From: an uncultured Veillonella sp.
GTDB taxonomy: Bacteria; Bacillota; Negativicutes; Veillonellales; Veillonellaceae
DNA length: 16,530 bases
Assembly (NCBI GenBank): GCA_900550175.1
Contig: URQX01000025.1
Coordinates: 1-16,530 of the forward strand
Direction: 5' to 3'
In this document: positions 6,606 to 13,870 of the stretch, in pieces
How positions within the stretch are numbered: position 1 is the first letter of the stretch
How the letters are laid out: every line of letters begins with the position of its first letter
Notes under the pieces: generated by a model
Told to the model about the DNA's origin: nothing
What the model saw: only the letters and a program-made list of their open reading frames with translations
Databases searched by the model: none
Translations under genes and position numbers: made by a program

Positions 6606-7790
6606 TTACTCACGAATAAATTGACTAAACACATAATTCCCATGCTTGGCCCCTTCAGAACTTAAATGATAACTACCATTTTGGTACTCTAATAAGCCTT
6701 TAGTAACCAAATCTTCTAATATATTATCAAATGAATTATGAACAGATACACCAAATCTATCCTCAAATTTTTGCTCATCAAGTCCCCACTTAGTGCGAAG
6801 CGCTAAGAAGCAAAAGTCCTCGTGCGCTCGCTCTACAGTAATCGTCTCCGTATCGATAGTAGGCATAGTGTATCGATCAACGGATTGTATATAAGGCATT
6901 ATGTTACGATTATTACTACGGCGTACTCCGTCATAGAAGGAATGAGCACCAGCACCAAAGCCTAAATAATCTATATAATGCCAATATTTTAAATTATGAC
7001 GACTATAGGAATTACCCTTCGCGAAATTTGAAATCTCGTATCGCTCAAATCCTAGTTCTTTTAAACCAGCCATCATCGTATCATACATTAACTCATCTAT
7101 ACTTTCACTAGGAATAGAGATCAAGTTCTTTTGTACTAAATGATATAAATATGTACCTATCTCAACTTGTAAGCCATACGTAGAAATATGATTAATCGGT
7201 AGGTCTTTTACAATATTTAAATTACGCTGAATATCCTCTAAGGTTTGTCGTGGTAAACCATAGATTAAATCAATATTAATATCAGTAAATCCCGCCTCTT
7301 TAGCATCGTAAACAGCTTGTTTAGCCTTTTCACCATTATGACTGCGATGCAACATAGTAAGCGCCTTATCATCAAAGGTTTGAACACCAAAACTAATGCG
7401 ATTAAAACCAAGATTTACTAACTTAGTTAGATACTGTAAATCTACTTCCCCAGGATTAGATTCGATAGTCATATGACAATCATCAGTAATTGTAAAAGTG
7501 CTTTTAATTTTATCAAGAACCATCTTTAGTTGTTGAATTGATAATTCAGTTGGCGTGCCGCCACCAAAGTAAATTGTATCAATCGATCTAGATGTAGACT
7601 GTGGATGTTCAGAGGCCCAGAGCTCCATTTCTTGTACTAATGCATATACATAGGTTTCATAGTAATCTTGTAAATTTTGATAGGCTGGAAAATCACAGTA
7701 CATACATTTCTGTTTACAAAAAGGGATATGGACATACAAGCCCATATCCCCAAGTGTAGACAGATTCAAAGTATTAGAATCTGTTTTCAT
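6606..7790 (-). CDS. hemW: Radical SAM heme chaperone HemW
   Basis: This protein, long annotated as oxygen-independent coproporphyrinogen III oxidase-like, is now known in the family as a heme-binding chaperone that inserts heme into cytoplasmic or membrane enzymes. The radical-SAM cluster motif CKQKCMYC gives C25, C29 and C32, preceded by GLYVHIPF. GGGTPT (about 76-81) contributes to SAM binding. HNLKYW (265-270) is the HNxxYW heme-binding motif that separates HemW from true HemN. The product is 394 aa, normal for the family. I chose the ATG at 7790, which has GAGGA about 9 nt upstream and lies 4 bases past the lepA stop. A TTG five codons earlier is in frame but lies within that ribosome binding site. 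It follows lepA as in other Firmicutes. Confidence 0.95.
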   Translation of the reverse strand: MKTDSNTLNLSTLGDMGLYVHIPFCKQKCMYCDFPAYQNLQDYYETYVYALVQEMELWASEHPQSTSRSIDTIYFGGGTPTELSIQQLKMVLDKIKSTFTITDDCHMTIESNPGEVDLQYLTKLVNLGFNRISFGVQTFDDKALTMLHRSHNGEKAKQAVYDAKEAGFTDINIDLIYGLPRQTLEDIQRNLNIVKDLPINHISTYGLQVEIGTYLYHLVQKNLISIPSESIDELMYDTMMAGLKELGFERYEISNFAKGNSYSRHNLKYWHYIDYLGFGAGAHSFYDGVRRSNNRNIMPYIQSVDRYTMPTIDTETITVERAHEDFCFLALRTKWGLDEQKFEDRFGVSVHNSFDNILEDLVTKGLLEYQNGSYHLSSEGAKHGNYVFSQFIRE

Positions 7791-7794
7791 TATA

Positions 7795-9594
7795 TTAGTC
7801 CTCAACCTTGAGAATAGCCATAAATGCTTCTTGTGGAATCTCTACAGATCCTACAGACTTCATGCGTTTCTTACCGGCTTTTTGTTTTTCTAGCAATTTA
7901 CGTTTACGAGAAATATCGCCACCATAACATTTAGCCAAAACGTCTTTACGCCAAGCTTTTACAGTTTCACGAGCTACAATCTTCGTACCTACTGCTGCTT
8001 GAATAGGAATTTCAAACATTTGACGAGGAATCAATTCTTTTAATTTTTCCGCTAATGCACGTCCTCGTGTAGCAGCTCGATCCTTATGTACAATAATGGA
8101 CAAAGCATCTACAGGATCACCATTTAAGAGAATATCCATCTTAACCATTGGAGATTGTTTATAGCCAATCAATTCATAGTCAAGAGATGCATAACCCTTT
8201 GTAGCAGATTTTAATTTATCAAAATAATCGTAAATAATTTCACTCAAAGGCAAATGATACACAACGGATACACGTGTTTCATCCAAGTATTCCATGGATT
8301 GATATTCACCACGTTTATCTTGAGATAACTCCATAATAGTACCAACAAAATCTTTAGGCACAATAGTAGTCGCCTTTACATAAGGTTCTTCAATGTAGTC
8401 GATTTCGGTTGGTGGTGGTAATTTAGCAGGATTATCCACTTCGAGCATTTCCCCATTTGTCTTGTAAACCTTATAGTTTACAGATGGAGCAGTTGTAATA
8501 AGGGATAAGTTGTATTCACGTTCTAACCGTTCTTGAATTACATCCATGTGTAACAAACCGAGGAAACCACAACGGAAACCAAAGCCCAAGGCTAACGATG
8601 TTTCTGCTTCATATTCTAGAGCAGCATCATTAAGTTGTAACTTTTCAAGTGCATCCCGAAGATTTTCATAGTCCTTAGAATCTGTTGGATACAAGCCACA
8701 ATATACCATAGATACAGCTTTACGATAGCCAGGTAATGGTTCTGGTGCAGGATTATTAGCTAATGTTACGGTATCACCTACGTGACAATCAGCTACATTC
8801 TTAATGCTAGCAGCAATACAACCTACAGAGCCACATGGTAATTCCTGAACAGGTACAAGATTTGGTGTAAAGATACCAAGTTCTGTTACATCAAAATCCT
8901 TTTTATCATGCATCATACGGATTGTGTCTTTTGCTTTAATAGTACCTTCTTTTACACGTACGTAAGCAATAGCACCTTTATAGGCATCAAAGCGGCTATC
9001 AAAAATCAATGCTCTTGTTGGTTCATTAGATTTATCTGGTGGTGCAGGCACCTTATTTACGATAGCTTCCAAAATATCTGGAATGCCAATACCAGATTTA
9101 GCAGAACATAATACTGCTTCCGATGCGTCTAAACCAATGATATCTTCAATTTCATGTTTAACCCGATCAGGATCAGCAGAAGGCAAATCTATTTTGTTGA
9201 TAACAGGAATAATTTCAAGATCATGTTCTAAAGCGAGATACACATTCGCCAACGTTTGTGCCTCTACACCTTGTGCAGCGTCTACTACGAGTAATGCGCC
9301 TTCACAAGCTGCAAGAGAACGAGATACTTCATAGCTGAAATCCACATGGCCCGGAGTATCAATAAGATTTAAAGTATACTCTTCACCATCTTGCGCTTTA
9401 TACAAAATGCGAACAGATTGCGCTTTAATAGTAATACCTCGCTCCCGTTCTAAATCCATAGAATCTAGAACTTGAGCCTCCATTTCACGTTTTTGTAATG
9501 TGCCAGTATATTCAATTAATCTGTCGGCGATGGTAGATTTACCATGGTCAATATGAGCTATAATACAGAAGTTTCTAATCTTTTTCGTTGACAT
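7795..9594 (-). CDS. lepA: Elongation factor 4 (LepA GTPase)
   Basis: This is a ribosome-bound translational GTPase proposed to back-translocate stalled ribosomes and to help ribosome assembly or initiation. The 599-aa protein has G1 AHIDHGKST at 13-21, ERGITIKAQ as G2, DTPGHVDF from 79 as G3 and NKID at 133-136 as G4. EF-G-like domains follow, then the diagnostic LepA C-terminal segment containing GGDISRKRKLLEKQKAGKKR. The length is exactly typical. The ATG at 9594 is forced: an in-frame TGA lies six codons upstream with no start codon between. No Shine-Dalgarno sequence lies directly ahead of it. The only good one, AAAGGAG, is separated from the ATG by a perfect hairpin (see the 9604-9632 entry). 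It follows mnmA by 38 bp and precedes hemW by 4 bp. Confidence 0.98.
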   Translation of the reverse strand: MSTKKIRNFCIIAHIDHGKSTIADRLIEYTGTLQKREMEAQVLDSMDLERERGITIKAQSVRILYKAQDGEEYTLNLIDTPGHVDFSYEVSRSLAACEGALLVVDAAQGVEAQTLANVYLALEHDLEIIPVINKIDLPSADPDRVKHEIEDIIGLDASEAVLCSAKSGIGIPDILEAIVNKVPAPPDKSNEPTRALIFDSRFDAYKGAIAYVRVKEGTIKAKDTIRMMHDKKDFDVTELGIFTPNLVPVQELPCGSVGCIAASIKNVADCHVGDTVTLANNPAPEPLPGYRKAVSMVYCGLYPTDSKDYENLRDALEKLQLNDAALEYEAETSLALGFGFRCGFLGLLHMDVIQERLEREYNLSLITTAPSVNYKVYKTNGEMLEVDNPAKLPPPTEIDYIEEPYVKATTIVPKDFVGTIMELSQDKRGEYQSMEYLDETRVSVVYHLPLSEIIYDYFDKLKSATKGYASLDYELIGYKQSPMVKMDILLNGDPVDALSIIVHKDRAATRGRALAEKLKELIPRQMFEIPIQAAVGTKIVARETVKAWRKDVLAKCYGGDISRKRKLLEKQKAGKKRMKSVGSVEIPQEAFMAILKVED

Positions 9595-9603
9595 ACTATG
9601 TGA

Positions 9604-9632
9604 ACAAGTTCAAGGAACTTGTATTCTCCTTT
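9604..9632 (-). promoter_or_regulatory. Shine-Dalgarno plus hairpin spacer upstream of lepA
   Basis: On the minus strand AAAGGAG (9632-9626) begins right after the mnmA TAG stop. It is followed by a perfect hairpin: ACAAGTTC (9622-9615), loop CTT, and GAACTTGT (9611-9604). Nine more bases lead to the lepA ATG. GGAG and ATG are 31 nt apart in linear sequence, but 12 nt apart if the 19-nt hairpin is folded. This resembles the known arrangement in phage T4 gene 38, where a hairpin brings a distant Shine-Dalgarno sequence to the start codon. Confidence 0.65.
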
Positions 9633-10694
9633 CTAACATACGCGATCGATAACAGCACCTCCTAATAATTGAGTGCCATTATAAAAGGCTACGGACTGAC
9701 CTGGTGTAATAGCCCGTTGTGGTTCTTCGAAGATAACTTCCATCGTATCATCATCTAAGATACGTGCAGTACAAGGTGAAGGATTTGCTGCATAGCGAAT
9801 TTTACCTTCTGCTTTTAATTCTTTATGAATTGTATCATCTAGGAAATTATAGAACTTACAAATCATACGATTCGTAAAAAGTCGATCATTAGGCCCTACA
9901 ATGACCTCATTGCGCTCCCCATTAAAGCCAATAACATATAATGGATGCTTATATGCAATACCAAGACCCTTACGTTGGCCAATAGTGTAATTAAATAACC
10001 CGTTATGTTTACCTAATACTTCACCATCTTCAGTAACGATATTACCAGACTTTGGTTTATCCTTCATTTCTTCTACCACGAGCTTTTGGTAGTTCCCATG
10101 AGGCAAGAAACAAATATCTACACTATCTGGTTTTTTAGCTACTGGCAAATCATATTCAGCAGCTAATTTACGTGTTTCAGTCTTACATTGTCCACCTAGT
10201 GGGAACATGAGGTGACTCAAAATGCGTTGGTTCATATTGTACATAACATAGCTTTGGTCTTTGGTAGGATCAACGCCTTTATGTAATTCATATAAACCAG
10301 TTTCTTCATTATGCTTAACCTGTGCATAATGGCCAGTAACCATATGTGTGGCCCCAAGTTCAAGAGCACGGTTGAGCATCAAATCAAATTTGATATTTTT
10401 ATTACAGAATACACAAGGATTTGGTGTACGACCATAGGCATATTCTTTTACGAAGTAATCTACTACATTATCGTAGAATACATCACGAGCATCAATGACA
10501 TGATGCTCAATACCAAGAAAATCACACATCTTCTTAGCATCTGTTACAGCGAGAGGCACTGAATCATAAGGTGTACCACTCACCCACAACCATAGGGTAA
10601 TACCAAATACTTTATAGCCTTGTTTTAGTAGCATTGCAGCAGTTAAAGAACTATCTACGCCGCCACTCATAGCTACAGCGATAACTTTTTCCAT
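9633..10694 (-). CDS. mnmA: tRNA-specific 2-thiouridylase MnmA
   Basis: This enzyme transfers sulfur to U34 of tRNAs for Lys, Glu and Gln, giving the s2U part of mnm5s2U, after ATP-dependent adenylation of the base. The ATP-pyrophosphatase loop SGGVDSS lies at residues 10-16. The catalytic cysteine is C97 within NPCVFCNK. The partner cysteine is C195 in SVDICFLPHG, aligning with the two redox-active cysteines of the E. coli enzyme. The C-terminal part carries the usual beta-barrel region (YTIGQRKGLGI, ARILDDD). I chose the ATG at 10694 (353 aa), with AAGGAG 7 nt upstream. The frame extends another 23 codons to a GTG, but that stretch shows no family similarity or ribosome binding site. It heads the mnmA-lepA-hemW unit, behind its own promoter region and leader. 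Confidence 0.97.
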   Translation of the reverse strand: MEKVIAVAMSGGVDSSLTAAMLLKQGYKVFGITLWLWVSGTPYDSVPLAVTDAKKMCDFLGIEHHVIDARDVFYDNVVDYFVKEYAYGRTPNPCVFCNKNIKFDLMLNRALELGATHMVTGHYAQVKHNEETGLYELHKGVDPTKDQSYVMYNMNQRILSHLMFPLGGQCKTETRKLAAEYDLPVAKKPDSVDICFLPHGNYQKLVVEEMKDKPKSGNIVTEDGEVLGKHNGLFNYTIGQRKGLGIAYKHPLYVIGFNGERNEVIVGPNDRLFTNRMICKFYNFLDDTIHKELKAEGKIRYAANPSPCTARILDDDTMEVIFEEPQRAITPGQSVAFYNGTQLLGGAVIDRVC

Positions 10695-10800
10695 ACTTTC
10701 TCCTTTTAATGATCTCTTGATCATAAAACTAATCAGGGTGAAAGCCTGACGTGTAAAAAACACTAGTTCGGTGTAAAAGTCCGAGTAGTATTGCCATGAA
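10695..10800 (-). promoter_or_regulatory. Hairpin-rich mnmA leader
   Basis: About 100 nt of untranslated leader can form a string of small stems. They are CGG/CCG at 10769-10783, GTGT/ACAC at 10751-10763, TCAGG/CCTGA at 10733-10749, and a perfect ATGATC/GATCAT with a 4-nt loop at 10709-10724 just ahead of the ribosome binding site. GTG(T)AAAA-like motifs recur on the plus strand at 10738, 10751 and 10771. On the minus strand ACAC-7nt-GTGT followed by T6 (10774 to 10755) looks like a very weak terminator. I do not recognise a known riboswitch class. Confidence 0.35.
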
Positions 10801-10844
10801 ATTATAGCAACTTATATTATAGCCTAGAACTAGGTATATTGAAA
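10801..10844 (-). promoter_or_regulatory. Tandem promoters of the mnmA unit
   Basis: Two TATAAT boxes lie on the minus strand. The upstream one (10821-10816) has TTTCAA (10844-10839) at a 17-bp spacing as its -35. The downstream one (10806-10801) has no good -35 but carries TGC directly before it, forming an extended -10. A 12-bp palindrome CCTAGTTCTAGG (10834-10823) fills the spacer of the upstream promoter and could be an operator. All of this lies just after the terminator of the preceding operon. Both boxes fit the consensus well; relative use is unknown. Confidence 0.7.
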
Positions 10845-10856
10845 AGATTTGAAACG

Positions 10857-10890
10857 AAAAGAATCCCTTTCTCAGAGAGAAAGGGATTCT
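10857..10890 (-). terminator. Rho-independent terminator of the mutS-mutL-miaA operon
   Basis: A perfect 14-bp stem with a 3-nt loop is formed by AGAATCCCTTTCTC and GAGAAAGGGATTCT (10860-10873 and 10877-10890). On the minus strand it is followed by TTTTCGTTTC. It starts 5 bp beyond the stop codon of the YnbB-type lyase. On the plus strand no T run follows, so it acts in the minus direction. It marks the boundary to the mnmA promoter. Confidence 0.93.
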
Positions 10891-10895
10891 AACTG

Positions 10896-12134
10896 TTATC
10901 TATGTTTTAATATTTCTTCTGCAGCACCTAAAATACCGAGCATGGAATGTTCAAACACAAGACCACCTTGCATGAAAATCGTATACGGTGGACGAACAGG
11001 ACCATCTGCACTTAATTCAATGGAGGAGCCTTGTACAAAGGTACCTCCAGCCATGATAATTTTATCTTCATAACCAGGCATATCACCAGGAATAGGATGT
11101 ACATGAGCATCTACAGGAGAATAAGCTTGCATGCCTACACAGAAATGCTCCATTTCTTCTCCATTTTTTAGATTGATTGCTTGGATTAAATCATAGCGAT
11201 CAGCATCTACTTTAGGAAATACTTCATACCCTAAGAGTTCGCCAACTGCCGCTGTATATACGGCACCTTTAAGAGCTTGTAATACTACGTGAGGTGCCAT
11301 AAATAACCCTTGGAAGAACAAGCGATAACCAGGGGCATAGGAGCCCATATGATCGCCAAGTCCTGGAGCAGTTAGTTGATATGCTGCATCCTCTACAAGA
11401 TCTTCTCTACCAACAATATAACCACCTGTTGGGGCAAAACCGCCACCTGCATTTTTAATGAGAGAGCCCGCCATAATATCAGCACCGGCTTCTAATGGTT
11501 CTTGCAGCTCTGTAAATTCACCATAGCAATTATCTACGAAACAAATGGTATTAGGATTTTTAGCTTTTACAGCCTCCACAATGATATTAATATCAGCAAT
11601 GGATAATGGTTCACGTGTGCTATAACCACGAGAACGTTGAATGACCACTACCCGCGTATTATCATTAACGGCGTTAGCAATAGCTTCAACATCATAGGTA
11701 TTATCTTTCAATGGTACCTCAGTATAAGTAAAGCCTTTTTCTACTAAAGAACCACGTACTTCACGAGCAGCACCAATTACGGATTGCATCGTATCGTAAG
11801 GAGCCCCTACTGCATAGATAAACTCCGTACCTTTAGACCCATTTCCCATCAAAGAAATTAATGTAGTTGCTAACGCATGTGTACCAGATACGAAGTGAGG
11901 TCTAACGATAGCCTTTTCACCTTTAAATACATAGGCAAATACTTCGTCTAATTTTTCACGCCCTACATCGTTATAACCATAACCAGTTGTACCAGTAAAG
12001 TGATAGTCAGATACTTGGCATTCTTTAAAGGCTTCTAACACCTTTTTAGTATTGGCCAATGCAATAGGTTCAAATTTCTTAAATTCTGGTTCAGCCATCT
12101 CAAGGGCTTTACTGCGTATTTCTTCTAATGTCAT
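10896..12134 (-). CDS. ynbB: PLP-dependent lyase of the YnbB / 'methionine gamma-lyase family'
   Basis: The 412-aa product belongs to the fold-type I PLP enzymes often labelled aluminium-resistance protein or methionine gamma-lyase family. Their true substrate is not established. FVSGTHALATTL (about 81-92) is the cofactor phosphate-binding region and FVDNCYGEF (199-207) supplies the aspartate D201 that contacts the pyridine ring. GSLIKNAGGG holds K227 as the likely Schiff-base lysine. The C-terminus (PVRPPYTIFMQGGLVFEHS) is typical of this family and differs from classical Cys/Met metabolism enzymes. The ATG at 12134 overlaps the miaA stop by 4 nt (ATGA), so translation is coupled. It is last in its operon, just ahead of the terminator. 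An intramolecular C-S lyase role is only a guess from the fold. Confidence 0.88.
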   Translation of the reverse strand: MTLEEIRSKALEMAEPEFKKFEPIALANTKKVLEAFKECQVSDYHFTGTTGYGYNDVGREKLDEVFAYVFKGEKAIVRPHFVSGTHALATTLISLMGNGSKGTEFIYAVGAPYDTMQSVIGAAREVRGSLVEKGFTYTEVPLKDNTYDVEAIANAVNDNTRVVVIQRSRGYSTREPLSIADINIIVEAVKAKNPNTICFVDNCYGEFTELQEPLEAGADIMAGSLIKNAGGGFAPTGGYIVGREDLVEDAAYQLTAPGLGDHMGSYAPGYRLFFQGLFMAPHVVLQALKGAVYTAAVGELLGYEVFPKVDADRYDLIQAINLKNGEEMEHFCVGMQAYSPVDAHVHPIPGDMPGYEDKIIMAGGTFVQGSSIELSADGPVRPPYTIFMQGGLVFEHSMLGILGAAEEILKHR

Positions 12135-13060
12135 GCTAATCCTTCTCTACGGATTAAATCCATAGCTTTATTAAATATAAAATCTTTAGATGTATTGCTA
12201 TCAATATGTATCCATTCAATGTATGGCATTCGTTTATACCAAGTGATTTGGCGTTTTGCAAAATGACGAGTATTCTTCTTAATTAAATCGCGGCATTCAT
12301 CGAGGCTAATACTACCATTCATATATTCTACAACCTCTTTATAACCAATCCCCTTAAAAGCTTGGCAATCTGGATTTACTCCAGACTTAATGAGTTGTTC
12401 TACTTCTTCAATCAAACCTGCATCAAACATCATATCAACGCGTAGATTAATGCGTTCATATAATTTATCACGATCTCTCATGAGACCGATGATAGGTCCT
12501 TTATAGGATAAACCATCTTTTGTCTGATTTCGTAACGAATCTACATTACCATGATGCAATATCTCAATAGCTCGGTATAAACGATGTTTATCGCTATATT
12601 GAATTTCTATATTATGCTCTTTTCCCAATGTGAAAGCATATTCTCTCAAGCCTTCAATACCTTTAGTATTATATAGCTCATCAAGTTCTATTCGCAAACT
12701 TTCATCAGGTTTAACATCATTAAAGTTATAGTTTTCCAATAATGATTGAACATACAGTCCTGTACCACCAGATAAAATAGGAATAATATTTCTATCATTT
12801 AATCTAGTGATAATCTCTTTCGCCTGGTCTTGGAAAATAGATACCGAATATGAATCATTTGGTTCTAGTATATCGATGAGATGATGTTTCACACGCTTAA
12901 GCTCATCCATAGAAGGTTTCGCAGTACCAATATTGAGTTGTTTATACACTTGGTAAGCATCACCAGAAATAACCTCAGCATAGAGTTGTTCCGCTAATTC
13001 CAAGGTTAAATCAGTTTTGCCCACCGCCGTTGGTCCAACGATGGTAATTAAAGGATTCAC
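12131..13060 (-). CDS. miaA: tRNA dimethylallyltransferase MiaA
   Basis: This enzyme adds a dimethylallyl group to N6 of A37 in tRNAs that read codons beginning with U (i6A). The 309-aa protein carries the P-loop GPTAVGKT at 9-16, then SGDAYQVYKQLNIGTAKP, matching the DxxQVYxxxxIGTAKP substrate-binding motif, though with A-Y where S-M is usual. HHLIDILEP, SGGTGLYVQSLL and the C-terminal FAKRQITWYKR tRNA-contact motif follow. The length is normal. The start is GTG at 13060 with AAGGAG about 5 nt upstream, overlapping the stop of the preceding methyltransferase gene by 4 nt (GTGA). MutL-MiaA linkage is common in bacteria. No hfq gene follows it here, unlike in many species. Confidence 0.97.
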   Translation of the reverse strand: MNPLITIVGPTAVGKTDLTLELAEQLYAEVISGDAYQVYKQLNIGTAKPSMDELKRVKHHLIDILEPNDSYSVSIFQDQAKEIITRLNDRNIIPILSGGTGLYVQSLLENYNFNDVKPDESLRIELDELYNTKGIEGLREYAFTLGKEHNIEIQYSDKHRLYRAIEILHHGNVDSLRNQTKDGLSYKGPIIGLMRDRDKLYERINLRVDMMFDAGLIEEVEQLIKSGVNPDCQAFKGIGYKEVVEYMNGSISLDECRDLIKKNTRHFAKRQITWYKRMPYIEWIHIDSNTSKDFIFNKAMDLIRREGLA

Positions 13061-13869
13061 AATAACTCCTTCATATATACACCATAGCCTATGCGGCTAT
13101 ACTTTCCACCCACCCATTGGTGAGGTGGATACTTCTGAAAGACCGAACTAAATGGTCGTTCTTTAATAATAACACCATACCTAGCAACGCGCATAGCTTG
13201 GGACATAATTATATCATCAATATGACTTTCTACAGTATGCCCCCGAAGTGGTTTAAATTGTGGACTTTCCTCTACAGGCACCTCAAACATAGGATCAAAA
13301 TAAATAATATCGATACTATTATACGGTAGGTTTGGTAAATAGTTTTCAAAGGTATCATGATGGACCTTAATACGGCGTAACGCATTTGTTACACTATCAT
13401 CACTATGAACATAATGTTCTAAACCATAGGAAGTGGCTAGCCATATAGGGAATGAGCCTTCTAACCCCTGTATTTGTGCATTAGGGAAAGCATAACTGAC
13501 GATAATGCTATCACTAGCTAGACCTATTGTAGAGTCAAGAAATGTAAAGAGTTGCCCCTCATGTACCCCTTTTCTATCTAATATTGTTTGAACAGCATTA
13601 ACTAAATGATCTCCTTCGCCACGTTCTATACGTAATATACGTAATTGTGCCATGGATAGGTGAAAGCTATGTTGCTTATTTTCGGGAAAGTGGATGGTTA
13701 ATCCAGATCCTGAAAGAACTACAATATATTCACATTGATGTTCGCCAAATAATGCTGGTATAGATGTTTTGCCTCGCTTTATATAGGTCATATGCATAGA
13801 GGAAGCCAGTGCTTTGGCTTCCTCCTGAGTGACCTCATTAGATTTTTGAGATGTGGTTAGTATATTCAT
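13057..13869 (-). CDS. RsmJ/YpiP-like SAM-dependent methyltransferase
   Basis: The 270-aa product is a probable class I methyltransferase. LDSTIGLASDS (111-121) corresponds to the SAM-binding loop of RsmJ, where DATAGLGRD is usual. E137 in GLEGSF ends the second strand, and IIYFDPMF (178-185) matches the (Y)LDPMYP catalytic motif of that family. The N-terminus, ILTTSQKSNEVTQEEAKALA followed by YIKRGKTSI, matches Firmicutes YpiP-type proteins. RsmJ of E. coli methylates G1516 of 16S rRNA. The Firmicutes relatives are less characterised, so the target is uncertain. The ATG at 13869 starts one base after the mutL TAA (TAATATG) and lacks a strong ribosome binding site, which suggests translational coupling. 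It overlaps miaA by 4 nt at its end. The glycine-poor SAM loop deserves notice but fits the family. Confidence 0.82.
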   Translation of the reverse strand: MNILTTSQKSNEVTQEEAKALASSMHMTYIKRGKTSIPALFGEHQCEYIVVLSGSGLTIHFPENKQHSFHLSMAQLRILRIERGEGDHLVNAVQTILDRKGVHEGQLFTFLDSTIGLASDSIIVSYAFPNAQIQGLEGSFPIWLATSYGLEHYVHSDDSVTNALRRIKVHHDTFENYLPNLPYNSIDIIYFDPMFEVPVEESPQFKPLRGHTVESHIDDIIMSQAMRVARYGVIIKERPFSSVFQKYPPHQWVGGKYSRIGYGVYMKELL

Positions 13870-13870
13870 A

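Noticed and set aside
7791..7805. TTG start for hemW five codons upstream of the ATG
   Set aside because: The TTG overlaps the ribosome binding site GAGGA that serves the ATG at 7790, and the extra residues precede the family's usual start.
10695..10763. 23-codon N-terminal extension of mnmA
   Set aside because: It starts at a GTG with no ribosome binding site, runs through leader hairpins, and the family begins at the MEKVIAVAMSGGVDSS segment.
10733..10783. Cobalamin-riboswitch-like GGTGTAAAAGTCC on the plus strand
   Set aside because: It is on the strand opposite the mnmA transcript, departs from the GGTGnnAATCC core, lacks the other conserved boxes, and no plus-strand gene follows.
10849..11073. 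74-codon plus-strand frame across the terminator
   Set aside because: It begins in the terminator hairpin and is antisense to the end of the YnbB-type gene; no motif or ribosome binding site supports it.
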